The notes under the pieces: model-generated
Database searches by the model: none
Seen by the model: only the letters and a program-made list of their open reading frames with translations
Told to the model about the DNA's origin: nothing
Position numbers and translations under genes: made by a program
Part shown: one piece after another, positions 8,706 to 17,469 of the stretch
How the letters are laid out: every line of letters begins with the position of its first letter
Position numbering within the stretch: position 1 is the first letter of the stretch
Assembly: GCA_017308255.1 (NCBI GenBank)
Contig: JAFKFN010000003.1
Location: 186,001-250,000, forward strand
From: Altererythrobacter sp.
GTDB lineage: Bacteria; Pseudomonadota; Alphaproteobacteria; Sphingomonadales; Sphingomonadaceae
Direction of reading: 5' to 3'
DNA: 64,000 nucleotides

Positions 8706-11550
8706 ACGCCAGGCAGACTTCGGCACCCCCGAGGTCAAATCCGACGAACTGGTGACGCTCACGATCGACGGGCGCGAAGTGACGGTGCCGGCAGGCACCA
8801 GCGTGATGCGCGCGGCGGCCGAGATCGGCGGCTCGATCCCCAAGCTCTGCGCCACCGACAACATGAAGAGCTTCGGCTCATGCCGCCTGTGCCTGGTGGA
8901 GATCGAAGGCGCGCGCGGCACGCCGGCGAGCTGCACCACCCCGGTCATGCCCGGCATGAACGTCAAGACCCAGACGCCCCGCCTCGAAAAGCTGCGGCGC
9001 GGCGTGATGGAACTCTACATCTCCGATCACCCGCTCGATTGCCTGACCTGCTCGGCCAACAACGATTGCGAGCTGCAGGACCAGGCCGCCGCCGTGGGCC
9101 TGCGCGACGTGCGCTATGGCTATGAGGGGGAAAATCACCTCGGCCTCGGCACCGACGTTTCCAACCCCTATTTCGATTTCGACCCGTCGAAGTGCATCGT
9201 GTGCAGCCGCTGCGTGCGCGCGTGCGACGAAGTGCAGGGCACGTTCGCCCTCACCATCGACGGGCGCGGCTTCGCCTCGATGGTCAGCGCCGGGCAGGAC
9301 GGCGACAACTTCCTCAGCTCCGAATGCGTCAGCTGCGGCGCCTGCGTGCAGGCCTGCCCCACCGCCACGCTGCAGGAAAAGAGCGTCAAGGCGATCGGCA
9401 AGCCGGAACGCGCCGTGGTCACCACCTGCGCCTATTGCGGCGTCGGCTGCGCTTTCCGGGCGGAGATGCGCGGCGAGCAGCTGGTGCGCATGGTGCCGTG
9501 GAAGGACGGCAAGGCCAACCGCGGCCATTCGTGCGTCAAGGGCCGCTTCGCCTATGGCTATGCCAACCACAAGGATCGCGTCCTCAACCCGATGATCCGC
9601 GAATCCATCGACGAGCCGTGGCGCGAAGTAAGCTGGGACGAAGCGATCGCCTACACCGTGAACAAGCTGCGCGAGATCAAGGCCAGGCACGGCGTCGGCT
9701 CGCTCGGCGGCGTCACCTCCAGCCGCTGCACCAACGAGGAGACGTTCCTGGTGCAGAAGCTGGTGCGTGCCGGGTTCGGCAACAACAACGTCGATACCTG
9801 CGCCCGCGTGTGCCACTCGCCCACCGGCTATGGCCTCAGCACCACGTTCGGCACCAGCGCCGGCACGCAGGATTTCGACACCATCATGGATGCCGATGTC
9901 GTGCTGGTGATCGGCGCCAATCCGACTGACGCGCACCCGGTGTTCGGCAGCCGCATGAAGCGCCGCCTGCGCCAAGGCGCCAAGCTGATCGTGATCGACC
10001 CCCGGCGGATCGATCTGGTGCGCTCGCCGCATATCCAGGCCGCCCATCACCTGGCGCTTCAGCCCGGCACCAACGTTGCCGTGCTGACCAGCCTGGCGCA
10101 CGTGATCGTGACCGAAGGCCTGGTCAACGAAGCCTTCGTGCGCGAACGCTGCGAATGGGACGCGTTCGAGGATTGGGCCCGCTTCGTTTCGGAGGAGCGG
10201 CACAGCCCCGAATTCCTGGAAGCCGTCACCCGCGTCCCGGCGCAGACGGTGCGCGAAGCCGCGCGGCTCTATGCCACGGGCGGCAACGGCGCGATCTACT
10301 ATGGCCTGGGCGTGACCGAGCACTCGCAGGGGTCCTCGGCGGTCATCGCCATCGCCAACCTGGCGATGGCCACCGGCAACATCGGCCGCCCCGGCGTGGG
10401 CGTGAACCCGCTGCGCGGCCAGAACAACGTGCAGGGCAGCTGCGACATGGGCAGCTTTCCGCACGAGCTTTCGGGCTATCGCCACATCTCCGACGACGCC
10501 ACGCGCCAGCTGTTCGAGAAGGACTGGGGCGTCACGCTCGACAAGGAGCCGGGGCTGCGCATCAACAACATGCTCGACGCGGCCATCGATGGCACGTTCA
10601 AGGCGCTTTACGTGCAGGGGGAGGACATCATGCAGTCCGATCCCAATACCCAGCATGTCGCCGCCGGGCTCGAAGCGATGGAACTGGTCATCATGCACGA
10701 CCTGTTCCTGAACGAGACCGCCAACTACGCCCACGTGTTCCTGCCCGGCTCCACCTTCCTGGAGAAGAACGGAACCTTCACCAATGCCGAACGGCGCGTG
10801 CAGCCGGTCCGCAAGGTGATGGAGCCGGCGCCGGGGTACGAGGACTGGGAAGTCACCCAGCTCCTCGCCAATGCCCTGGGGCTCGACTGGAACTACACGC
10901 ATCCCAGCGAGATCCTTGACGAGATCGCCCGCCTGACGCCGAGCTTCGCGGGCATTTCGTGGGATCGGCTGGACCGCGAAGGCTCGCTGCAATGGCCGGT
11001 CAACGACAAGTTCCCCGATGGCTCGCCCGTCATGCACGTGGAGGAATTCGTGCGTGGCAAGGGGCACTTCGCCATCACCGAATACATCCCGACCGACGAA
11101 AGGAGCGGCCCGCGCTTCCCGCTGCTGCTCACCACCGGCCGCATCCTCAGCCAGTACAACGTCGGCGCGCAGACGCGGCGCACGGACAATGTCGTGTGGC
11201 ATGACGGCGACGTGCTGGAAATGCACCCGGCCGATGCCGAAAACCGCGGCCTGAAGACGGGCGATTGGGTGAAGCTGGCCAGCCGCACCGGCGAAACGAC
11301 CCTGCGGCTGGAAGTGACCGACCGTGTCGCGCCGGGCGTGGTCTATACCACCTTCCACCACCCGGGGACGCAGGCGAACGTCGTCACCACCGACTATTCC
11401 GACTGGGCGACCAATTGCCCCGAATACAAGGTGACCGCGGTGCAGGTGATGCCGTCCAACGGCCCGACCGAATGGCAGAAGGAACAGGCGGAACTGACCG
11501 AACGTTCGCGCCGGATCGCCGGGGCGGCCGAAATGGAGCCGGCGGAATGA
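8695..11550 (+). CDS. fdsA: NAD-dependent formate dehydrogenase, alpha (molybdopterin) subunit
   Basis: The 951-residue catalytic subunit oxidises formate to CO2. The N-terminal [2Fe-2S] ferredoxin domain uses C52, C63, C66 and C80. A His-Cys [4Fe-4S] site follows (H112, C116, C119, C125), then two ferredoxin-type clusters (CIVCSRCVRAC and CVSCGACVQAC) and the cluster at CAYCGVGC. The molybdenum ligand is C373 in CARVCHSPTG, a cysteine and not selenocysteine. The start is ATG 8695; in-frame codons upstream lie inside mobA. The stop overlaps fdsD as ATGA. Confidence 0.96.
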   Translation: MGFERQADFGTPEVKSDELVTLTIDGREVTVPAGTSVMRAAAEIGGSIPKLCATDNMKSFGSCRLCLVEIEGARGTPASCTTPVMPGMNVKTQTPRLEKLRRGVMELYISDHPLDCLTCSANNDCELQDQAAAVGLRDVRYGYEGENHLGLGTDVSNPYFDFDPSKCIVCSRCVRACDEVQGTFALTIDGRGFASMVSAGQDGDNFLSSECVSCGACVQACPTATLQEKSVKAIGKPERAVVTTCAYCGVGCAFRAEMRGEQLVRMVPWKDGKANRGHSCVKGRFAYGYANHKDRVLNPMIRESIDEPWREVSWDEAIAYTVNKLREIKARHGVGSLGGVTSSRCTNEETFLVQKLVRAGFGNNNVDTCARVCHSPTGYGLSTTFGTSAGTQDFDTIMDADVVLVIGANPTDAHPVFGSRMKRRLRQGAKLIVIDPRRIDLVRSPHIQAAHHLALQPGTNVAVLTSLAHVIVTEGLVNEAFVRERCEWDAFEDWARFVSEERHSPEFLEAVTRVPAQTVREAARLYATGGNGAIYYGLGVTEHSQGSSAVIAIANLAMATGNIGRPGVGVNPLRGQNNVQGSCDMGSFPHELSGYRHISDDATRQLFEKDWGVTLDKEPGLRINNMLDAAIDGTFKALYVQGEDIMQSDPNTQHVAAGLEAMELVIMHDLFLNETANYAHVFLPGSTFLEKNGTFTNAERRVQPVRKVMEPAPGYEDWEVTQLLANALGLDWNYTHPSEILDEIARLTPSFAGISWDRLDREGSLQWPVNDKFPDGSPVMHVEEFVRGKGHFAITEYIPTDERSGPRFPLLLTTGRILSQYNVGAQTRRTDNVVWHDGDVLEMHPADAENRGLKTGDWVKLASRTGETTLRLEVTDRVAPGVVYTTFHHPGTQANVVTTDYSDWATNCPEYKVTAVQVMPSNGPTEWQKEQAELTERSRRIAGAAEMEPAE

Positions 11551-11846
11551 GTTCCGCTACGCTGTCCCGCCTGCGTTTTTCGGCCAATCAGATCGCCCAG
11601 AACCTTGCCGCGATGAACCCCGACAAGGCGGTGCTGGCCACCGCCGATCACATCAACAAGTTCTGGGATCCCCGGATGAAGGCGCGGATCTTCGAAGATA
11701 TCCAGGGCGAAGAAGGGCGTTCGGCGCTTTCACCGGTGGCGCTGGCCGCGATCGAGTATCTGGCTGGCGGGGCGGAACCCAAGTCCCAGACCCGCGCGAC
11801 CGAGTTCAACTCGGTGAACGAGATCGGCCATTCTGACGCCGGATGA
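11547..11846 (+). CDS. fdsD: Formate dehydrogenase delta subunit
   Basis: This 99-residue protein matches the FdsD family by position, by length and by the characteristic segments IAQNLAAMNPDKA and HINKFWDPRMKARI. FdsD is a small subunit or assembly partner of soluble formate dehydrogenases, thought to help insert or protect the molybdenum cofactor. ATG 11547 overlaps the fdsA stop. fdhD follows after 36 nt. Confidence 0.9.
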   Translation: MSSATLSRLRFSANQIAQNLAAMNPDKAVLATADHINKFWDPRMKARIFEDIQGEEGRSALSPVALAAIEYLAGGAEPKSQTRATEFNSVNEIGHSDAG

Positions 11847-11882
11847 CACCCGGCGTTCGCCCCTCCCGCTTGCGGAAATGGG

Positions 11883-12656
11883 ATGAGCGACATCGTTGAA
11901 ATTCGCCGCGACGGCACGCGCCGCGCGGTAAACCGCGAATGGGTGCCCGAAGCGCCCGTCGCGCTCGAATTCAACGGACTCAGCTACGCCGTGATGATGG
12001 CCACGCCGGAGGACCTGGAAGATTTCGCGCTCGGCTTCGCTCTCACCGAAGGGCTCGCAAGGCAGCCGGCCGATCTAACCGATATCGGCGTGGCCGAGGT
12101 CGAGCAGGGCTGGATCGTCCGCGCCGCGCTCACCGGCCTCGGGATAGAGCAGCTGACCGATCGCGTCCGCGCCCGCGTGGCCGAAAGCTCGTGCGGGCTT
12201 TGCGGCATCGAGAACCTGGAAGCGGTCACGCGCCCCCTGCCCCAAGTGGCGCCACACGCGCCGCTGGATGAAAGCGCCCTGTTCGCCGCCCTGTCCGCCC
12301 TGCGCGCGCACCAGCCGCTCACTCGCCGAACCGGCGCCGCCCACGCCGCCGCTTTCGCCAGCGCCGAAGGGGCGATCCTGCACGCGCGTGAGGATGTCGG
12401 CCGCCACAACGCGCTCGACAAGCTGATCGGCGCGCTCGCCGCCGCCGGGCAGGACCCGGCAGCAGGCTTCATCCTGTCCACCGCGCGCTGTTCCTACGAG
12501 ATCGTGGAGAAAGCCGTCCGCGCGGGCGCGACGCGCCTGGCCACCGTCTCGCTCCCCACCAGCATGGCCGTCGCCAGGGCGCGGCAGGCAGGCCTCAGCC
12601 TGTGGTCGCTTGCCCGCGACGACAGCGTGCTGCTGGTGAACGACGGAGCCGAATGA
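11883..12656 (+). CDS. fdhD: Formate dehydrogenase sulfurtransferase FdhD
   Basis: The 257-residue protein is FdhD, which transfers sulfur from the cysteine desulfurase to the molybdenum cofactor before its insertion into formate dehydrogenase. The redox-active pair is C104 and C107 in SSCGLCG. Other family segments are present, including TRRTGAAHAAAF and REDVGRHNALDK. It completes a self-contained formate dehydrogenase locus with structural, cofactor and maturation genes in one direction. Confidence 0.94.
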   Translation: MSDIVEIRRDGTRRAVNREWVPEAPVALEFNGLSYAVMMATPEDLEDFALGFALTEGLARQPADLTDIGVAEVEQGWIVRAALTGLGIEQLTDRVRARVAESSCGLCGIENLEAVTRPLPQVAPHAPLDESALFAALSALRAHQPLTRRTGAAHAAAFASAEGAILHAREDVGRHNALDKLIGALAAAGQDPAAGFILSTARCSYEIVEKAVRAGATRLATVSLPTSMAVARARQAGLSLWSLARDDSVLLVNDGAE

Positions 12657-12831
12657 GCGGGGAGCGCCGATAAGCGCCCCAGGCACGCGCCCAGCCTCCC
12701 GCGCAAATTCTTGAGCGGGATGCGGCGCACGTGTCTATGCGGGAAGGATCGGGAGTGCCGAATTGCGGAGCATGACGAACCTTGAACGCTGAAACCCCGA
12801 TCGAGATTCTCGAAAGGACCGCGGACAGGCG

Positions 12832-13716
12832 ATGAAGCGGCGTTGGGCCTTGGCTGTGGCGGCGTGCCTGGGCCTGCCGTTGGCCGCGCTGTCCGGCGCC
12901 GGTTCGCCAAAGAAGGCGGAACCGGTCCAGGCGGGCAAGCCGCGCCACATCATGTCTATCGACCTGTGCAACGATCTGTTGCTGATGATGCTGGTTCCGA
13001 AAGAGCGGATCGCATCGGTCACCTATCTCGCCCACGATGCCGTCGAGGTGCTCATGCCGGGCGCCGACGCGGGCATTGCGATCAATCACGGCGCGGCGGA
13101 GGAGGTGGTCAGCCAGAAGCCGGACCTGATCCTCGCCAGCCCCTGGGCAACCCCGGTCCTGCGCCGGCTGGCCAGCAAGGTGGACGCGCCGCTGGTCGAA
13201 ATCGATTCCGCCAACAGCTTCGCGGACATTCGGCGGATCACGCGCCAGATCGGCGATCTGGTGGGGGAGCCGGAACGCGCGGGGGCGCTGATCGCCGAGA
13301 TGGACCGCAAGCTGGCCTATCTCGAACGCCGCCGCCCGGCGCGCCCGGTCGAGGTCGTCGCCTGGAGCGCGACCAATGGCGTCCCGGGAAGGGGAACGCT
13401 GACCGACGAGATCATCCGCACGGCGGGCGCGGTGAACCTGGCGGCCAGGCTTCCCGGCAACAACTTTTCGAGCTTCGATATCGAGGAACTGCTGGCCGCG
13501 CGGCCCGATGCGGTCATGCGCGGCCGGGCCACCTACGATGACCTGTCGCTGGGCGATGCGGCGTCCGAACACCCCGTGATCCGCCGGGCCTTCAAGGGGC
13601 GGCAGATCAGCTATCCGGCCTTCCTGCATACCTGCGGATTGCCCCAATCCGCCGATTCCGCGCTGCAGCTGCACGCGGCGCTTGGGAAGCTGCCCAAGGG
13701 GCGCCCGCCATGGTAG
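12832..13716 (+). CDS. ABC transporter periplasmic binding protein (FecB/BtuF class)
   Basis: The 294-residue protein has a signal peptide of about 25 residues and the two-lobed helical-backbone fold of class III binding proteins. Visible segments are IMSIDLCNDLLL, the QKPDLILAS strand and FSSFDIEELLAARPDAV. Proteins of this class bring siderophores, haem, cobalamin or, in the MolB subset, molybdate to a FecCD-type permease. The permease gene starts inside its last codons. It follows fdhD by 175 nt; that leader shows no cobalamin-riboswitch box that I can recognise. The ligand is not determinable from sequence. Confidence 0.8.
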   Translation: MKRRWALAVAACLGLPLAALSGAGSPKKAEPVQAGKPRHIMSIDLCNDLLLMMLVPKERIASVTYLAHDAVEVLMPGADAGIAINHGAAEEVVSQKPDLILASPWATPVLRRLASKVDAPLVEIDSANSFADIRRITRQIGDLVGEPERAGALIAEMDRKLAYLERRRPARPVEVVAWSATNGVPGRGTLTDEIIRTAGAVNLAARLPGNNFSSFDIEELLAARPDAVMRGRATYDDLSLGDAASEHPVIRRAFKGRQISYPAFLHTCGLPQSADSALQLHAALGKLPKGRPPW

Positions 13717-14699
13717 GCAAGCGCCTCTGGCCCGTGCTGGCGGGTGTGCTTCTGCTCGCGGGCGTGCTGCTGTCACTGGGCATCGGGCGGGTCTGGCTGA
13801 ACCCGCTGGTGCTGGCCGATTCCGTTTTCCAGCCCAAGCCCAATCTCGCCTGGCTGATCCTGATCGAGCTCAGGGCGCCGAGGACGGTCCTGGGCGTGCT
13901 GGTCGGCGCCAGCCTGGGGCTTTCGGGCGCGGTCTTGCAAGGCCTGCTGCGCAATCCGCTGGCCGAACCGGGCCTGCTCGGCGTGTCGGCCGGCGCGGCC
14001 CTGGGGGCCGTCCTAGCGATCTATTTCGGTCTTTCGGCCACGTTCCTGCTGGCCACGCCGATGATGGGGATCGCCGGCGCGATCGCCGCGGCGCTCCTGA
14101 CCCTGTCGATCGGGCGCGGCGGTACGCTGACGATGATCCTCGCGGGCGTCGCCGTTTCGGGCCTCATGGCGGCGGGCGTGAGCCTTGCGCTCAACTTCGC
14201 GCCGAATCTCGCGGCCGTCTACGAGATCACCATCTGGCTCCTCGGCACGCTGGAAAACAGCGACTGGGACCAGGTCCTGCTGGTGGCGCCGTTCATTCTG
14301 CTGGGCTGGATCTGCCTTGCGTTCAGCGCCCGCGACATCGACGCGCTGACCTTGGGCGAGGCGCAGGCGGAAAGCCTGGGCGTCAACCTGGCGCGCACGC
14401 GCCTGCTCGCGCTGGCCGGAACGGCGCTGTCCGTCGGGGCCGCCACGGCCGTGACCGGATCGATCGGCTTCATCGGCCTGCTCGCGCCGCATATCGTCCG
14501 GCCTTTCGTGGGCCATCAGCCCAGCCGCGTGCTGCTGCCGGCGGCCCTGTTCGGCGCGATCCTGCTGGTCTTCGTCGACGTCGCCACCCGGGCCATCCCG
14601 ACCGCCGGACAGGAGATCAGGCTGGGCGTGCTCACCAGCATCGTGGGAACGCCGTTCTTCTTCTGGCTGGTGGTCAAATTGCGCAGGCTGTCGCCATGA
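13710..14699 (+). CDS. FecCD/BtuC-family ABC permease
   Basis: The 329-residue protein has about ten membrane helices and conserved FecCD motifs: LRAPRTVLGVLVGASLG, then LRNPLAEPGLLGVS, and the coupling region TAVTGSIGFIGLLAPHIVRP near the C-terminus. It forms the homodimeric channel for the neighbouring binding protein. ATG 13710 overlaps the binding-protein stop, and its own stop overlaps the ATPase start as ATGA. Confidence 0.9.
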   Translation: MVGKRLWPVLAGVLLLAGVLLSLGIGRVWLNPLVLADSVFQPKPNLAWLILIELRAPRTVLGVLVGASLGLSGAVLQGLLRNPLAEPGLLGVSAGAALGAVLAIYFGLSATFLLATPMMGIAGAIAAALLTLSIGRGGTLTMILAGVAVSGLMAAGVSLALNFAPNLAAVYEITIWLLGTLENSDWDQVLLVAPFILLGWICLAFSARDIDALTLGEAQAESLGVNLARTRLLALAGTALSVGAATAVTGSIGFIGLLAPHIVRPFVGHQPSRVLLPAALFGAILLVFVDVATRAIPTAGQEIRLGVLTSIVGTPFFFWLVVKLRRLSP

Positions 14700-15481
14700 G
14701 CCGGATCGTCGCGGACGGGATCAGCGTGTTGCGCGAGCGCCGGGCGATCGTCGACGGCGTCTCGCTGGCGATGGAAGGCGGCCAGTTCATCGGCCTGATC
14801 GGGCCCAACGGGGCCGGCAAATCGACGCTGATGTCCGTTCTGGCCGGGCTGCTTGCACCCGAGCGGGGAACGGTGACGATCGACGGCGCCGCGCTGGCCG
14901 CGTTCGATCGCCGGCGGCTGGCGCGCCTTCGTGCCTATCTGCCGCAGAATCCGCGAGCCGAATGGCCGGTATCGGTCGAACGGCTGGTGGCGCTGGGGCT
15001 GACGCCGCAACTGCCGATTTTCGGAGCGCTGCCCGAGGCGATGCAGGCCCGCGTCGACGCGGTTCTCGCCATGGTCGACATGGCCAGCCGCCGCGACCAG
15101 CCGGCCACGACGCTATCGGGCGGCGAGCTTGCCAGGGCGATGCTGGCACGCGCGCTGGTGGGCGATCCGCAAGTGCTGCTGGCCGACGAGCCGCTGGCCG
15201 GGCTCGATCCGCGCCATGCGCTCGACGGCATCGGGCGGCTGCGCGGCCTGGCCGACGGCGGCAAGCTGGTGATCGCTTCGGTGCACGAGCTGACGCTCGC
15301 GGCGCGCTATGCCACACATATCGCGGTGATGCGGCAAGGGCGGCTGATCGCCTTCGGCCCCACCGCGCAAGTGCTCACCGCGGCGCTGCTGCACGAGGTG
15401 TTCGAAGTCGACGCCTGCGTGACGGGCGCGGGCACCCCCGGCGCGGTAGTCGATTTCGTGCCCACGCCCGCGCAGGCGTGA
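14696..15481 (+). CDS. ABC transporter ATP-binding protein (FecE/BtuD class)
   Basis: The 261-residue ATPase has Walker A GPNGAGKST, the signature LSGGELARAML, Walker B VLLADEP and a switch histidine in ASVHELTLA. It energises the FecCD-type permease encoded immediately upstream. ATG 14696 overlaps the permease stop; a much longer open frame extends upstream but is out of frame with the two real genes it covers. It is the last plus-strand gene before tRNA-Leu, so it probably ends the transcription unit. Confidence 0.92.
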   Translation: MSRIVADGISVLRERRAIVDGVSLAMEGGQFIGLIGPNGAGKSTLMSVLAGLLAPERGTVTIDGAALAAFDRRRLARLRAYLPQNPRAEWPVSVERLVALGLTPQLPIFGALPEAMQARVDAVLAMVDMASRRDQPATTLSGGELARAMLARALVGDPQVLLADEPLAGLDPRHALDGIGRLRGLADGGKLVIASVHELTLAARYATHIAVMRQGRLIAFGPTAQVLTAALLHEVFEVDACVTGAGTPGAVVDFVPTPAQA

Positions 15482-15573
15482 CCCGCCGCTTCTTGTCCAG
15501 GGGTTCGGGCACGCGGCAATAGCCCGCCCCGCCGCAATCGGGCGAAGGGGGCAGTGCCTGTTATCATCAGAAG

Positions 15574-15660
15574 TGGTGCGGTCGAGAAGACTCGAACTTC
15601 CACGGGCTTTCGCCCACAACGACCTCAACGTTGCGCGTCTACCAGTTCCGCCACGACCGC
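15574..15660 (-). tRNA. tRNA-Leu (anticodon GAG)
   Basis: On the minus strand the acceptor arms GCGGTCG and CGACCGC pair perfectly over 7 bp, followed by discriminator A and an encoded CCA. The D-arm region has GGCGGAACTGGTAGACGC. The anticodon stem CAACG/CGTTG encloses the loop TTGAGGT, so the anticodon is GAG, reading CUC and CUU. A long variable arm (GTGGGCGAAAGCCCGT) marks a class II tRNA, and GTTCGAGTC is the T-arm. This was folded by hand. Confidence 0.95.
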
Positions 15661-15784
15661 ACATCGACAAGGGCCTGAAAGCGGCCCCCAGCCAGGTAGG
15701 AGCGCGCCCTTAGCAAAGCGGCCATACCCCTGCAAGCGCGGGCGGCGCATCTATTTTCAGGCCGCGTGGCAATCGCGCAAAGGC

Positions 15785-16585
15785 TCAGCTCGGCTTCCAG
15801 CCGATCTCCGCGAACTTGGCCGAACGCGGCACGTCGGTCACCGCTTCGTTGACCGTCACGCTTTCGCCGGGGGCCAGCGTGCGCTTGGGCGGTTGCAGTT
15901 CCCAGCTATAGACGATCCGGTCCCGCGCATCGCGCAGCACGATCAGGATCGGCGGCACGCGCTGGCTTTCGGCCCCGGTGTTGGTGATCGTGCCGCTGGC
16001 GCCGAAATACTCGGTGCCGTTGGGAAGCTGGCGCCGTTCCTGCGCCTCGGCCGGAAAATCGAGCTGGAGCTGGGCGGGGGCCATGGCGAATGTCGGCCGG
16101 TCGATCGGCACCCAGTCCGGCGGCCCCCAATAGGATACCGCGCCGATCAGCGCCAAGGCCAGCACCGCGAAGATGCCCGCCCCCCAGGTCAGCAGCCGCA
16201 GCGGATTGCGCCGGCGGCGGAACGGCGGCGCGGGTTCGAACTGCGAATCATCGCGCGCCGGCTCCGCCGCGCTGGCCACCGGCCCTTCGAAAGTCGGCGG
16301 AGGCGGCGGCAGATCGGGCTCCGCCGCGCTTTCCACGGGGGACGCCGGCTGGAGGGTATCGGCGGCCGCCATTACCGGTTCCGGCGCGGGCTGAGCCATA
16401 GGTTCGGCCACTGGCTCCGATACCGGAGAAGCAACAGGGGGCGCTTCCACAAGCATGCCGAGCGGCGCGGGTTCCTGGAACCAGCTGTGCCGGCACTTGG
16501 CGCAGCGCACGGTGCGCCCTTCCGGCCCGATTGCGCTATCGGGCACGACGTACCGCGTGGCGCAAGCGGGGCAGGCAATGATCAT
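15785..16585 (-). CDS. Zinc-ribbon (MJ0042-type) single-pass membrane protein
   Basis: The 266-residue protein starts with the zinc-finger pair CPAC and CAKC within the first 32 residues, spaced like the MJ0042-type ribbon (YVVPDSAIGPEGRTVRC). A long Pro/Ala/Glu-rich linker follows, then one membrane helix near 130-150. The C-terminal domain resembles the DUF3426 group, with IDRPTFAMAP, GTITNTG and LAPGESVTVNE. The function is unknown; in alphaproteobacteria these genes often neighbour ftsE, as here where ftsE starts 158 nt away in the opposite direction. Confidence 0.8.
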   Translation of the reverse strand: MIIACPACATRYVVPDSAIGPEGRTVRCAKCRHSWFQEPAPLGMLVEAPPVASPVSEPVAEPMAQPAPEPVMAAADTLQPASPVESAAEPDLPPPPPTFEGPVASAAEPARDDSQFEPAPPFRRRRNPLRLLTWGAGIFAVLALALIGAVSYWGPPDWVPIDRPTFAMAPAQLQLDFPAEAQERRQLPNGTEYFGASGTITNTGAESQRVPPILIVLRDARDRIVYSWELQPPKRTLAPGESVTVNEAVTDVPRSAKFAEIGWKPS

Positions 16586-16743
16586 GGCCGGCCGATCCTA
16601 AGCCGCACCGGATCAGGCAACAAGCCGGGCGGCCGCCGTCACGCGCGCCCAACGGCTTTTTTCCACACCGAACAGCAGCTATAGGCGCGGCGGATGCCAG
16701 CTCGCCCACGCCTCAAGCCGACAGATCGCTCCCGAGGCCGGCC

Positions 16744-17469
16744 GTGACCGGCGAGGGGGGGCATATCGTTCAGTTTGACAACGTGGGCCTGCGCTATGGC
16801 ACGGACCGCGAGGTGTTGAGCGACGTGTCCTTCACCCTGTTTCCCGGCAGCTTCTATTTCCTCACCGGGGCCAGCGGCGCGGGCAAGACATCGCTGCTCA
16901 GGCTGCTCTATCTCGCGCAGCGGCCTTCGCGCGGGGTGATCCGCATGTTCGGCACCGACGTGATTACCGTTCCGCGCGCGCGCCTGCCGGCGTTCCGACG
17001 GCGGATCGGGGTGGTGTTCCAGGATTTCCGCCTGGTGCCGCACCTCTCCGCGTTCGACAACGTGGCGCTGCCGCTGCGCGTGTCGGGCGTGCCAGAGGGG
17101 GAGATCAGGAAGCCGGTGGCCGATATGCTGACCTGGGTCGGGCTGGACCAGCGGGCCGACGCGCGCCCGGCGACCCTTTCAGGCGGGGAGCAGCAGCGCG
17201 TGGCGATCGCCCGCGCGGTGATCGCCCGGCCCGAGATCCTCGTCGCCGACGAGCCGACCGGCAACGTCGATCCGGAAATGGCGGTGAAGCTGCTGCGGCT
17301 GTTCGAAGCGCTCAATCGGCTGGGGACCACGGTGGTGGTGGCCACGCATGACGTGCACCTGCTGCGGAAGGTATCGGATTCGCTGATCATGCGGCTGGAT
17401 CGCGGGCGGCTGAGCGACCCGACGGGCGCCCTGCGCTATCCGCCGCGCCCCGAGGTGGCCGCGCGATGA
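16744..17469 (+). CDS. ftsE: Cell-division ATP-binding protein FtsE
   Basis: The 241-residue ABC ATPase works with FtsX at the division septum to control periplasmic peptidoglycan hydrolases. Walker A is GASGAGKTS, the signature LSGGEQQRVAIARA, and Walker B ILVADEPTGNVD. I place the start at GTG 16744. ftsX overlaps the stop as ATGA. The gene order ftsE-ftsX-YdcF-plsC is compact, so the four genes are probably one transcript. Confidence 0.92.
   Translation: MTGEGGHIVQFDNVGLRYGTDREVLSDVSFTLFPGSFYFLTGASGAGKTSLLRLLYLAQRPSRGVIRMFGTDVITVPRARLPAFRRRIGVVFQDFRLVPHLSAFDNVALPLRVSGVPEGEIRKPVADMLTWVGLDQRADARPATLSGGEQQRVAIARAVIARPEILVADEPTGNVDPEMAVKLLRLFEALNRLGTTVVVATHDVHLLRKVSDSLIMRLDRGRLSDPTGALRYPPRPEVAAR

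Noticed and set aside
8878..11361. Long minus-strand open frame opposite fdsA
   Set aside because: An antisense shadow of the conserved molybdopterin subunit; the composition is artefactual and no domain can be recognised.
12657..12831. Cobalamin or molybdenum-cofactor riboswitch before the ABC binding-protein gene
   Set aside because: I could not find the conserved B12-box or Moco-motif core sequences in this 175-nt leader.
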